Source of the DNA: Gammaproteobacteria bacterium
GTDB taxonomy: Bacteria; Pseudomonadota; Gammaproteobacteria; Xanthomonadales; SZUA-36
Direction of reading: 5' to 3'
Length of the DNA stretch: 34,888 nucleotides
Assembly: GCA_030426265.1 (NCBI GenBank)
Contig: JAUHYP010000032.1
Coordinates: forward strand, 1 to 34,888
This document shows, piece by piece, positions 21,532 through 29,234 of this stretch (positions are counted from its first letter, which is position 1; every line of letters starts with the position of its first letter). The notes below the pieces were generated by a model. That model saw only the letters and a program-made list of their open reading frames with translations, ran no database searches and was not told where the DNA came from. The translations under genes and the position numbers were made by a program.

Positions 21532-23529
21532 TCAGGTCGGGCAGCTCGTTCCCGCCAGCCGTGTCAGGCGCCGGTAGTTGAGTGTGCCGCTGCCGTAGCC
21601 CGACACCGTCGAGTCGTAGTCGAACACCAGGGTGTTGCAATCCGTCCAGGTCAGGGTGAAGGTGCCCCAGGACATCAGGTTGATCTCGTTCGGGTTGAAG
21701 TTCCGTCCCCAAGAGGTCGAAGCCGCGGGGTACTGGACGTCGATCTCCACGCTGTCACCGACGGCCACGCCCTGGCCGGTCAGCCACTGCTGGCTGCCGT
21801 CCGGGCCGTAAGTGAACATGATGACCAGTACACGGCCATCGGGCAGCCACTCGACGATGAGGCCCTCGCCGTCGCGGGCCGGGTCGTAGAAGGACCCGGA
21901 AAGGCCGGCCCGTGCCGAAGGTGCGATGCCACAGCCGATGACCTGCGAGGCCCGCGACATGCGCGAGACCAGGCCCTCGTATCCGAGATCCGGGTGCCCC
22001 GTGAACGCGGCGTTACCCGAGTTGCCGGACACCCGGCAGGTCGGAAACACCATGTTCATGGCGCCGGCGGGGTCACGGGAAATCTCGGCGGCGTCGAAGG
22101 CCCCGCCCCATTCGGTGCCGATCGGGCGCTGCAGTTCCAGCGCCACGATGGCGTTGTCCTCCAGCGTGGCCAGGCCCAGGAACCAGGCCGGTCCACTGCC
22201 GTCGGGCTGGTAGGTGAAGGTGTAGACCACGGCGAGGGTGTCGCTGAGGATCTCGACGTAGCTGCCTTCGCCGTTGCGGTTGACGTTGTAGTAGGCGCCG
22301 CTGTGCGCCGGCAGCACCGTGCCCACGCCCACCGCCTCGATGGCGCCCAGGTCGCATTCGAAATTCCCGTCGCCGTCCCCGTCCTGCGGACGCGCCGTGC
22401 CCCGGCCGTCGATCGTGGGGCAGGGCGGGAGGGCCAGCGGCTCGCCGGGCTGGACGATCACGTCCTCGAACCCGCCATCGATGGCCGGGCTGCCGGGTTG
22501 TGGTATGACCCAGCCGAATTCGCTCAGGTCCATCATCGCTTCGGTGTTCGGCTGGTCCGAGGGCTGGTCCAGGTTGCAGCTGTCGTCGGGTGAGATGTTG
22601 TAACCCAGCGAGGTAAAGGCGTTGGTGCCGAAGTCGTCACAGGCCACCTGCAGGCGGGACTTGTCGCCGCCGTCCCGGCTTCTTTCCGGGCTGAAGCTCA
22701 AGCTGGGGCGGAAGAATATCGTCCCGCCCGTCGAGACGGGCGCCACGGCGTGGTAGGCGCTGGTTTCGAAGGACACGCTGTCGCCCAGGCTCAGGAACGA
22801 GGCGCGAAAATCGCCCATGTTGATGTCCTGGCTGGAGTAGTAGCTGTTGGTCAGGCTCTTGACGGCCACCCCGTACTCGTTGATGCCGGTGGTGTTGACG
22901 TCCAGGGCGTAGCCGAAGGCGCCGTTGCCCACGGTGCCCTCGTAGAACTTGTTGCCGAACAGGGTGCCTGTCGAGTTGCCATGGAAGGCAACGTGGCCGC
23001 CGCCGAATTCGGCGTGGTTGAATTTCAGCTGCACGCCGCTAAGGAACACGTCGCTGTCACCCCTTGCGGCAATCGCGCCGCCGTAGCCGCCGGACCAACT
23101 GTCACGGATTCTGCCGTCCTCCATCCACAGCTTTCCGCCGTTGAGTTGAAGCGTTCCGCCATTCTCCGCGCTGCCGAAGTTGCTGAAGCGGATGTTGCGC
23201 AGGGTCAGCGTCACGTCGTCCTGGACATCCGCGAAACCGAAGGACTGTTGAGCGGGCATCGAGGGTTCGAACTCCACGCGACTCAGGCCGTCGTCGGCCT
23301 CGAGTTCCAGGTTCCAGTCGATGATGTAGCGATAGTCCGCATTGCCCATGGGCGCCGGCACCACGAACTGCCGTTCGCCCTCCGTGTTCGCCGAGAAGAA
23401 AATCTTGGCGCACTTCTGGGCCATGGCGGCGTCGAAGGCTTCGAAGTCGCCGCCCATGACTTCGCATTCGGCGAAGGCGAGTGTGGGTACAAACAAGACG
23501 AGCAGGCAAAAACGCTGCACAGTGCGCAT
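21532..23529 (-). CDS. Large secreted modular protein, beta-helix-like N-terminus with two C-terminal repeat modules
   Basis: A 665-residue exported protein with a signal peptide ending near LAFA (residue 20). Residues about 100-250 are rich in short Gly/Asn/Ser strands (LRNIRFSNFGSAENGGTLQL, then GGAIAARGDSDVF), as in right-handed beta-helix surface proteins. Residues about 380-400 carry a GRGTARPQDGDGDGNFECDLGAIE segment of the type that closes such domains (choice-of-anchor style). Two copies of a module built on GxYYxxxRxGEGxxVExL...FTYxPDGSgpxWFxG follow (from about 415 and 548), each with paired cysteines. I have seen such modules in gammaproteobacterial exported proteins but know no function. 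GGGAGAGA precedes the ATG. Adhesion or surface display is a guess. Confidence 0.72.
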   Translation of the reverse strand: MRTVQRFCLLVLFVPTLAFAECEVMGGDFEAFDAAMAQKCAKIFFSANTEGERQFVVPAPMGNADYRYIIDWNLELEADDGLSRVEFEPSMPAQQSFGFADVQDDVTLTLRNIRFSNFGSAENGGTLQLNGGKLWMEDGRIRDSWSGGYGGAIAARGDSDVFLSGVQLKFNHAEFGGGHVAFHGNSTGTLFGNKFYEGTVGNGAFGYALDVNTTGINEYGVAVKSLTNSYYSSQDINMGDFRASFLSLGDSVSFETSAYHAVAPVSTGGTIFFRPSLSFSPERSRDGGDKSRLQVACDDFGTNAFTSLGYNISPDDSCNLDQPSDQPNTEAMMDLSEFGWVIPQPGSPAIDGGFEDVIVQPGEPLALPPCPTIDGRGTARPQDGDGDGNFECDLGAIEAVGVGTVLPAHSGAYYNVNRNGEGSYVEILSDTLAVVYTFTYQPDGSGPAWFLGLATLEDNAIVALELQRPIGTEWGGAFDAAEISRDPAGAMNMVFPTCRVSGNSGNAAFTGHPDLGYEGLVSRMSRASQVIGCGIAPSARAGLSGSFYDPARDGEGLIVEWLPDGRVLVIMFTYGPDGSQQWLTGQGVAVGDSVEIDVQYPAASTSWGRNFNPNEINLMSWGTFTLTWTDCNTLVFDYDSTVSGYGSGTLNYRRLTRLAGTSCPT

Positions 23530-23590
23530 GATCTCTCTCCCAGGATGCTGCGGCCGTATCCCCTGTGAACAGGCCTTCCTCCATTAATAG

Positions 23591-23607
23591 GGCAAGGGCC
23601 CCTTGCC
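23591..23607 (-). terminator. Short hairpin downstream of hipA (terminator candidate)
   Basis: GGCAAGG and CCTTGCC form a perfect 7-bp stem around GCC, about 26 bases after the hipA stop codon. There is no clear T-tract on the minus strand (CTATTAAT follows), so it is a weak intrinsic terminator or simply a hairpin. Confidence 0.3.
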
Positions 23608-23632
23608 GACAGGCTGGAATAGATGAAGCGAA

Positions 23633-24946
23633 TCAGGCGAGTGCGCGCATCTCCCTTGCGAGGCGCAGTTCGATCTGGCGGGTGAAATCCGGGTCGAGCT
23701 CGACGTCCCGCGCTTCCGGTGCCCATTGGCCGACGGCTTCAAGGACCTGGTCGACAATCGCCGCTGCTGTCGCGCGCCTCAGGTCGAAGGTCTCGGCCAG
23801 GGCCAGGCAGTCGGCGCGGGTGATGCCGTGGAAGCGGCCGTTGACCGACATCTGGTGTTGCCGGGTCCAGCCGTCGTTCTCGGCGAAGGACACATCGTAG
23901 GCGGGCGCCAGGCGCCAGGCGCCGTCCGGGCCCATGAGAAAGGCGAAGTTCTTCAGGTGGTCGTCGTAGTTCACCGTGGCCACGCTGAACACCATGCGCC
24001 GAAAGGCTTCCTCGATGGCCGGCTGGCCGAGACCCAGCGCACGGATGGCGTCGAAGTACTCTTCGTAGCCGATCTGGTACTGCACCTCGTAGTCCAGGTG
24101 CAGCAGGCCGCCCAGGGTGTGCATGTGAATCTTCTGCGTCGGCGGCGTGCCGCTGCGGTCGAAGCGGCGGGTCATGAAATGGGCCAGGCCCTGCTCGTCG
24201 CGCAACAGGTGCGTCTCGGTCATGGTGATGCCCGCGCGCCGCGCCAGTCTCGAGTAGACGTATTCCAGGCGGCCCCAGGGTGCGCTCTCGTGGGTGGCGA
24301 TGTTGGACAGGCCGCCGGAGCTGCGGGTGACCCCGTCGAACTTGATGATCCAGTGGGCCTCGCCGGCACGGGGCGGGGTATGCCCGGAGCGCACGCGCGA
24401 GCGTTCGCGGTCCCAGAGGATGACAGCCTTGGGCCGCGCGCCGCCTACCGTGGCGCCGACGCTGATGATCTCGGCGATGGCCTCCGTGGTGTCGCCCTCG
24501 ATCACCCGGCGTGCCTGGTCGACCAGGGCGCGCACTTCCAGTGCTTCGCGCAGCGGCGCGGCGGTGTGTTCCGCCGGCTGGAACTCCAGGGCGCCGGGGC
24601 CGCGGTCACCCACGTAGAGCAGTTTCTGCAAAGGCGTGAGTCGGTTTCCGGCGCCGAGCCGGTCGAAATGGGCCTGGATCAGCGCGGTGCCGAAGGCGTC
24701 AGGCAGGGAATCGGCCAGGACACCGGGCAGGCCTTCGAAGGTCTTGCTGCGGACGAGTTCCGGAAAGGCGCGCGGCGTGGTGTCGGCCAACGGCAGGTTC
24801 AGTGGCGAAATGTCCCACCCATGGGCGGCAAAATCCGGGGCGTACTGGAACAGCAGCCGTCCCGATTCGCGGTGCTCGATGAGGCGGCCGACGTCATCGC
24901 CCCACAGGCGAACGTCAACGCGATCGTAGCCGGCCTCCGCGGGCAT
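23633..24946 (-). CDS. hipA: HipA-family serine/threonine kinase toxin
   Basis: A 437-residue HipA-type kinase. The N-terminal couple_hipA-like region (LPGVLADSLPDAFG, about residues 73-86) is followed by the glycine-rich segment SVGATVGGARPKAVI (about 162-176). The catalytic loop is VNYDDHLKNFAFL, and the metal-binding motif is LAPAYDVSF in place of DFG. HipA of E. coli phosphorylates glutamyl-tRNA synthetase and induces dormancy; homologues can have other aminoacyl-tRNA-synthetase targets. The target here is unknown. The gene starts 3 bases after the hipB stop, so the two are co-transcribed. All visible kinase motifs are intact, so the toxin looks functional. Confidence 0.93.
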   Translation of the reverse strand: MPAEAGYDRVDVRLWGDDVGRLIEHRESGRLLFQYAPDFAAHGWDISPLNLPLADTTPRAFPELVRSKTFEGLPGVLADSLPDAFGTALIQAHFDRLGAGNRLTPLQKLLYVGDRGPGALEFQPAEHTAAPLREALEVRALVDQARRVIEGDTTEAIAEIISVGATVGGARPKAVILWDRERSRVRSGHTPPRAGEAHWIIKFDGVTRSSGGLSNIATHESAPWGRLEYVYSRLARRAGITMTETHLLRDEQGLAHFMTRRFDRSGTPPTQKIHMHTLGGLLHLDYEVQYQIGYEEYFDAIRALGLGQPAIEEAFRRMVFSVATVNYDDHLKNFAFLMGPDGAWRLAPAYDVSFAENDGWTRQHQMSVNGRFHGITRADCLALAETFDLRRATAAAIVDQVLEAVGQWAPEARDVELDPDFTRQIELRLAREMRALA

Positions 24947-24949
24947 GGC

Positions 24950-25264
24950 TCAGCCGCCGCGGGATCCGGTGGCGCGCTGGCGCGGCGTCCCGGACCGTTG
25001 GTCGATCTCGTAGGGCGAGACCTCCACGTCCGCGACCAGGGTGTCCAGGTCGCCCAGGCGGTTGAGTACGCGCAGCACCTGGACCAGGGTCTTGAGGTTG
25101 GCGTTGCCGCCGGACTCCAGGCGCTGCAGGGTGGCGATACCGATGCCCGCCTCGCTCGCGACCTCGGCCAGGGTCCGGTTCTGTCGCAGGCGCAGGCGCT
25201 CCAGGCGCCGGCCGATTTCCGTCAGCACGGCGGGGGTTCGGGTGGTGGATCGGATGTTTGACAT
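24950..25264 (-). CDS. hipB: HipB-like XRE-family antitoxin
   Basis: A 104-residue DNA-binding protein with a helix-turn-helix of the Xre/Cro type (LRLRQNRTLAEVASEAGIG then TLQRLESGGNANLKTL, about residues 24-60). The C-terminal 20 residues are Gly/Arg/Thr-rich and probably disordered, as expected for an antitoxin tail. It is the first gene of the hipBA operon and should both neutralise HipA and repress its own promoter. No Shine-Dalgarno sequence is visible before the ATG, and the DNA just upstream is extremely AT-rich, so a leaderless or near-leaderless message is possible. Confidence 0.92.
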   Translation of the reverse strand: MSNIRSTTRTPAVLTEIGRRLERLRLRQNRTLAEVASEAGIGIATLQRLESGGNANLKTLVQVLRVLNRLGDLDTLVADVEVSPYEIDQRSGTPRQRATGSRGG

Positions 25265-25420
25265 TATCGTAAATGATTAAATAAATAAGGAATACGGTGT
25301 CAGAATATCATATTCAATAAATAATATCTTTCATATCAGAAAGTCTTTATTAATTGATAATGATATTTTAAGTCGATATTTTGTCAATAAATGATTGTAA
25401 ACGATTGTTTATTGATCTAG
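25265..25420 (-). promoter_or_regulatory. AT-rich hipBA control region with palindromes and repeated half-sites
   Basis: About 155 bases are strongly AT-rich against GC-rich flanks. Within it lie a perfect 13-bp palindrome GAATATCATATTC (25303-25315), a direct repeat GTAAAYGATT (25269-25278 and 25397-25406), and a 7-bp inverted repeat CAATAAA...TTTATTG (25385-25391 and 25408-25414). These are good candidates for HipB operators and the hipBA promoter, since HipB proteins bind several palindromic sites upstream of their operons. The individual promoter elements cannot be fixed, as many A/T hexamers are possible. The remaining 117 bases to the next gene show nothing clear. Confidence 0.6.
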
Positions 25421-25537
25421 CGACTGAGCAGTACTTGGCGCGGGCTCGAGAAGGGGTCCGGTGGTTCGAGCGATCATCCGTAGGGGCGGGCTGGTTGACC
25501 GTGGTACCGTGAGGCAGAACGCCAAGGAGGATTCATC

Positions 25538-26041
25538 GTGCTCAAGCCGCTGCTGTTCGCCACCGCCCTCGCTGCCATGACCTGCGCCACGGTCGCCGTG
25601 GCCGAGATCGTCACTTCGGGCAAGGAAGACGTCCCCATCGCCGAGGTGCCGGCCGAGGTCCTGGCGGTCGCCCGCGCGGCAGGCCCGGACCTGGAATTCG
25701 AGGCCGCCGAGCGCGAAGTGCGCGACGGGCGGGTCTACTGGGACATCGAGGGCGAAGGACCCGACGGCCAGGAAACCGAGTTCGACATCACCCAGGTCGA
25801 CGGCCAGTGGGCCGTGGTGGAGACGCAGCGAGACATCACGCTGACAGAGGTCCCCGCACCGGTCGCCGCCGCCCTGTCCGAAGCCGCCGCGGACTTCGAG
25901 CCCGGTCGCATCATCGAGAGCCTCCAGGCCGACGGCCTGGTCATCTACGAATTCTTCGGCGCCGCCGACGCCACCCTCAAGCACGAAGTCAGCTGGGACG
26001 GAATGACCGCCGCCTGGCTGGAAGAGGAGTGGGCGCACTGA
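25538..26041 (+). CDS. Exported PepSY-like domain protein
   Basis: A 167-residue exported protein with a signal peptide ending near VAVA (residue 22). Two half-repeats are visible: VPIAEVPAEVLAVARAAGPD followed by GRVYWDIEGEG (about 32-75), and LTEVPAPVAAALSEAA followed by DGLVIYEFFG (about 100-140). This pattern of VPxxVxxA helix plus a strand reading Y-[EW]-[IF] is that of PepSY-like periplasmic proteins, which often act as inhibitors or chaperones of peptidases. The start is GTG with a strong AAGGAGG 8 bases upstream. It precedes an M20-family gene, in line with a peptidase-modulating role, though this is inference. Confidence 0.78.
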   Translation: MLKPLLFATALAAMTCATVAVAEIVTSGKEDVPIAEVPAEVLAVARAAGPDLEFEAAEREVRDGRVYWDIEGEGPDGQETEFDITQVDGQWAVVETQRDITLTEVPAPVAAALSEAAADFEPGRIIESLQADGLVIYEFFGAADATLKHEVSWDGMTAAWLEEEWAH

Positions 26042-26137
26042 TCCATCAATGGCGATGACCCGGGACCTGCGTGAAGCAGCGGCCTGGTCTACGCTGGAGG
26101 CAAGCACTCTCCCCTCTCGAACAAAAAGGACAAGCCT

Positions 26138-27634
26138 GTGAGGACGAACCCCAAGTCATTGTTGATCGGTACGCTGGCCATTGCCTGTTTCAGCGTATTC
26201 CCCGCCTGGTCCGCAGGTCTGGACATGGAGAAAGTGGAGCGACAGGTCGTCCAGCAGCACGACGCCAGCGTACAACGCCTCCAGGAGTGGATCCGGCTGC
26301 CGTCCATTGCCGCCGAGGACATCGGCTTTCCGGAAGGTCCCGAACACATGGCGTCCCTCCTGCGGGACGTGGGTTTCGAGCCTGTCCGGCTCATCGAAAC
26401 GACGGGTAAACCGGGCGTGTTCGGCACGCTCGACGCCGGTGCGGAACACACGCTCGGGGTCTATTTCATGTACGACGTGAAACAGTCCGTTCCCTCGGAA
26501 TGGGAGTCACCGCCCCTGGCCGCGAACCTCCTGGACAAACCGGGACTGGGCAAGATCGTCATGGGCCGTGGCGCCGTCAACCAGAAAGGGCCGGAACTGG
26601 CCTTCCTGGAAGCGGTCCGCGCCATCCGGGACAGCGGTCAGTCACTGCCGGTCAACCTGGTGCTGGTGGCCGAGGGCGAAGAGGAGATCGGTTCGCCGAA
26701 TTTCGGGGAGGTCGTCTTCGACCCCGAGGTGCAGGAGGCCCTGGCCGGAACGCTGGGCGTGTTCATGCCTTCGGCTGCACAGGGGCGTGACGGAACGGTC
26801 ACGGTCAACCTGGGCGCCAAGGGCGTGATCGAGGTGCAGTTGATCGCCAGCGGCGAACGCTGGGGTCGCGGCCCGGGCAAGGACGTACATTCCTCGCTCA
26901 AGGCCATGATCGACAGCCCGACCTGGCGCCTGGTCAAGGCGCTGGACACGCTGGTCTCCGAGGATGGCAACACCATCACCATCGACGACTACCCCGAGCC
27001 CCGACCCCTGACGGAGGCCGAAGAGGCCATGATCGCGCAGGCCGCCCTCCGGCGTGACGAGGACGGCCTGAAGGAACTGCTGAGTACCCCCCACTGGATC
27101 GACGACCTGCCCTTCGAGCAGGCCCTGGCGCGGTTGATGTCCCAGCCCACGGTCAACATCGAAGGCCTGGTCGCGGGCTATACCGGCCCGGGCGGCAAGA
27201 CCGTCCTGCCGCACCGCGCGGAGGCCAAACTGGATCTGCGCCTGGTGCCGCCCATGAAAGCCGACGCGGCCCTGGCTGCCCTGGAGGCGCACCTCGCCCG
27301 ACGGGGATTCGACGACATCGAGGTCATCATGAGCGGTGGTTACGACCCGACCAGCACAGCGCTGGAGGCGCGGCTGATCCAGGCGCAGCTGACGGTGCTG
27401 GAGGCCGCCGGAATCGATCCGATACTGATGCCGCGCAGCGCGGGCTCCTACCCCGGGTACATCTTCACCGGACCGCCGCTGAACCTGCCTTCGGCGCACT
27501 TCGGCCTGGGCCACGGCAGCGGCGCCCACGCCCCCAACGAGTACTTCGTGATCGAGTCCGCCAATCCGAACGTGGCGGGCTGGGACGGGGCCGTGTTGTC
27601 ATACGTGGCCTACATGGAGGCGCTGGGCCAATAG
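26138..27634 (+). CDS. Exported M20-family metallohydrolase-like protein with altered metal ligands
   Basis: A 498-residue M20/M25/M40-fold protein with a signal peptide (end near PAWSA, residue 26). Preserved family landmarks are EGEEEIGS (Glu182/Glu183), LGAKGVI, the lid-domain KDVHSS and the late GSGAHAPNE. Two normal metal ligands are replaced: the His of the GHxDV motif is Met111 (FMYDVK) and the bridging Asp of GRGxxDxKG is Asn148 (GRGAVNQKGP). The protein may bind a single metal, use another ligand, or be a non-catalytic binder. The start is GTG after AAAAAGGA. I am sure of the fold but not of activity. Confidence 0.88.
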   Translation: MRTNPKSLLIGTLAIACFSVFPAWSAGLDMEKVERQVVQQHDASVQRLQEWIRLPSIAAEDIGFPEGPEHMASLLRDVGFEPVRLIETTGKPGVFGTLDAGAEHTLGVYFMYDVKQSVPSEWESPPLAANLLDKPGLGKIVMGRGAVNQKGPELAFLEAVRAIRDSGQSLPVNLVLVAEGEEEIGSPNFGEVVFDPEVQEALAGTLGVFMPSAAQGRDGTVTVNLGAKGVIEVQLIASGERWGRGPGKDVHSSLKAMIDSPTWRLVKALDTLVSEDGNTITIDDYPEPRPLTEAEEAMIAQAALRRDEDGLKELLSTPHWIDDLPFEQALARLMSQPTVNIEGLVAGYTGPGGKTVLPHRAEAKLDLRLVPPMKADAALAALEAHLARRGFDDIEVIMSGGYDPTSTALEARLIQAQLTVLEAAGIDPILMPRSAGSYPGYIFTGPPLNLPSAHFGLGHGSGAHAPNEYFVIESANPNVAGWDGAVLSYVAYMEALGQ

Positions 27635-27647
27635 CGTCCACCACGGA

Positions 27648-28331
27648 TCAACGGGGCATGAATTGCCTCAGGTCCAGCGTGACACCGATGTTGTACTCGG
27701 GCTGACCCTGCCGGTTCACGCCACCGCCGCCCTGCACCGTGACGCCGGATCCACCGATGTTGCGCATCGTCGCGCTGGCGCCGCGCGGGTTCAGGCGGAA
27801 GGTCAGGCCGTCGACCACCGGCACCGGGATATCGAAGTCGGAGATCAGGCCGAGCATGAAATTGCGGCTTTCCGTGTTCGAACCGATGGCGGCCAGGGCG
27901 CTCCCCAGCAACAGTGCGGAATGGCTGATCACAATGGCCTGCTGGCCCGTGGACAGGCGTGTCCAGTCACGGCGTATGCGGCCCGCTGCATCGTCCAGGA
28001 CCCGGTTGGCGGATTGCTGGACAACCGGGATGGCCCAGATGGCGGCGAACAGGTCGGAAAGTTCGGCCGCCCGCGGCGTGGTGGGGCCACGGCCTCGCGG
28101 CACCAGCGGCGCGCCCGGTTGGGGCGGAGGCTGGCGCAGGAGTTGGTTCAGGTAGTCCTGCTGCATCGTGGCCCAGTTGGGGCGCAGGAACAGGTTCCTG
28201 AGCTGCGGACTGGGGGGCTGGCTCTGCAAGGCCAGGATCTGCCGTTGAATGTCCGGGTCCAGCTGCAACTGGGGGACACCCAGGCTGTAACCGCGTTGGC
28301 GGGTTGGTAGTCGGAGTTCGAAATCACCCAT
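27648..28331 (-). CDS. Hypothetical protein, 227 residues, not recognised
   Basis: I do not recognise this protein. It lacks a signal peptide. The first 90 residues are rich in Gln, Pro and Leu (PPSPQLRNLFLRPN, then RQPPPQPGAPLVPRGRG). A more ordered part follows: a helix with DLFAAIWAIPVVQQSANRVL (about 92-111), a hydrophobic segment IVISHSALLLGSALAAIG (about 132-149), and a C-terminal Gly-rich, strand-forming tail ending NIGVTLDLRQFMPR. GAGGTG precedes the ATG by 6 bases, which supports a real gene. It is convergent with the M20-like gene. The tail resembles an amphipathic beta strand, but I would not call it an outer-membrane protein. Confidence 0.65.
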   Translation of the reverse strand: MGDFELRLPTRQRGYSLGVPQLQLDPDIQRQILALQSQPPSPQLRNLFLRPNWATMQQDYLNQLLRQPPPQPGAPLVPRGRGPTTPRAAELSDLFAAIWAIPVVQQSANRVLDDAAGRIRRDWTRLSTGQQAIVISHSALLLGSALAAIGSNTESRNFMLGLISDFDIPVPVVDGLTFRLNPRGASATMRNIGGSGVTVQGGGGVNRQGQPEYNIGVTLDLRQFMPR

Positions 28332-28470
28332 GGCGACACCTCGCTGTCTGTGCTGTCGTGACTGACCGGCACAGGGCTAGGTGTGGGCCAGTCGTGCGTG
28401 TCCCCTTGGCTCCCTGGTATTACTTACGCCCCATCGCACCAAAAGTTTAGTGCCCGGGGACGGCGCCGAC

Positions 28471-28486
28471 TGTGAGCGACCTCACA
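28471..28486. promoter_or_regulatory. Perfect CRP-type binding site
   Basis: TGTGAGCGACCTCACA matches the CRP consensus TGTGA-N6-TCACA exactly and is a perfect 6-bp dyad. It is centred about 20 bases upstream of the TATAAT at 28498. CRP/Clp-family regulators are common in gammaproteobacteria, so control by cAMP or c-di-GMP signalling is plausible. Its overlap with the expected -35 position would fit either activation or repression. Confidence 0.6.
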
Positions 28487-28497
28487 GGGGCGGCCCC

Positions 28498-28503
28498 TAT
28501 AAT
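28498..28503 (+). promoter_or_regulatory. Consensus -10 element TATAAT of the DUF3592 gene
   Basis: A perfect TATAAT lies 37 bases before the ATG at 28541, giving a leader of roughly 30 bases. At the 17-base spacing the -35 position reads AGCGAC, which is poor, so the promoter may depend on the regulator bound at 28471-28486. Confidence 0.55.
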
Positions 28504-28540
28504 GCATGACCGATACCTGTTCGTCCGACGAGGGGGCTCC

Positions 28541-29068
28541 ATGCATCGATCTTTTGCGGCACCGGTCTTCATCTTCCTGGCCTTGCTGCTGTGGGGCCTG
28601 GCAGCCCTGTTCGCCTGGGCCGGCCTGGGCAATACCTGGTATGGCTGGGTGAGCCAGGACTGGCCCGTGGCCGAGGGGCGCATCGTGGCGTCCACGGTCG
28701 AGGTCGAACGCATCAACTCGAAGTTCAGCAACACGCACGACGCCCAGCCGCGCGGCCAGACCCTTCGCTATCACCCGGTCATCGAGTACCAGTGGCAAGT
28801 GGACGGCGGCCTGTACGAGCGTGATCGGAGGAACTTCTCCGCCGCGGTGGCCGGGGAGGAAACCCGCGAGGCCGCCGAAGCGATCATCGCGCGCTACGGC
28901 GTGGGAGAGCGTGTGGACATCCACTACGACCCCGGCCAGCCCTCGCGGGGCATCCTGGAGCCGGGCCCGCACTGGGACGGACTGGGCGTCACCCTGGTCG
29001 TCGCCATCGTCCTCGCGGGATTCGCGTTGGTGTTTTCGGTGTTGGGGTACCGAAAACTCCGAGCTTGA
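28541..29068 (+). CDS. DUF3592 membrane protein
   Basis: A 175-residue protein with a transmembrane helix at each end (about residues 7-29 and 150-170) and an extracytoplasmic middle domain. The central part, with WPVAEGRIVASTVEVER, YHPVIEYQWQVDGG, and GVGERVDIHYDPGQPSRGILEPG, is the DUF3592 signature. The family has no defined biochemical role. The ATG at 28541 follows GAGGGGG and sits correctly behind the promoter. An upstream in-frame start inside the promoter region would add 23 non-conserved residues and is rejected. Confidence 0.85.
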   Translation: MHRSFAAPVFIFLALLLWGLAALFAWAGLGNTWYGWVSQDWPVAEGRIVASTVEVERINSKFSNTHDAQPRGQTLRYHPVIEYQWQVDGGLYERDRRNFSAAVAGEETREAAEAIIARYGVGERVDIHYDPGQPSRGILEPGPHWDGLGVTLVVAIVLAGFALVFSVLGYRKLRA

Positions 29069-29234
29069 GCCGCTCCGCGGCCAATCAAGGGGTCGTGGGC
29101 CAGGGGCTTCGATCGCCGCAAGGTGGAACCGAAGCGCCGCGGTCGCCCTCATGGGAGGGAGTCAGCATCGATTGCGGTGGGTTATCCTACCCGTCCGCAC
29201 GATGATCGCCCCGACAACCCTGGGAGACAGAACC

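Noticed and set aside
23726-25261. Long plus-strand open frame opposite hipA and hipB
   Set aside because: Antisense shadow of two genes with intact family motifs; composition is of a non-coding GC-rich frame.
28821-29234. Upstream extension of the M28 peptidase frame
   Set aside because: It runs through the DUF3592 gene in another frame; the Met at 29235 has a ribosome site and starts a proper signal peptide.
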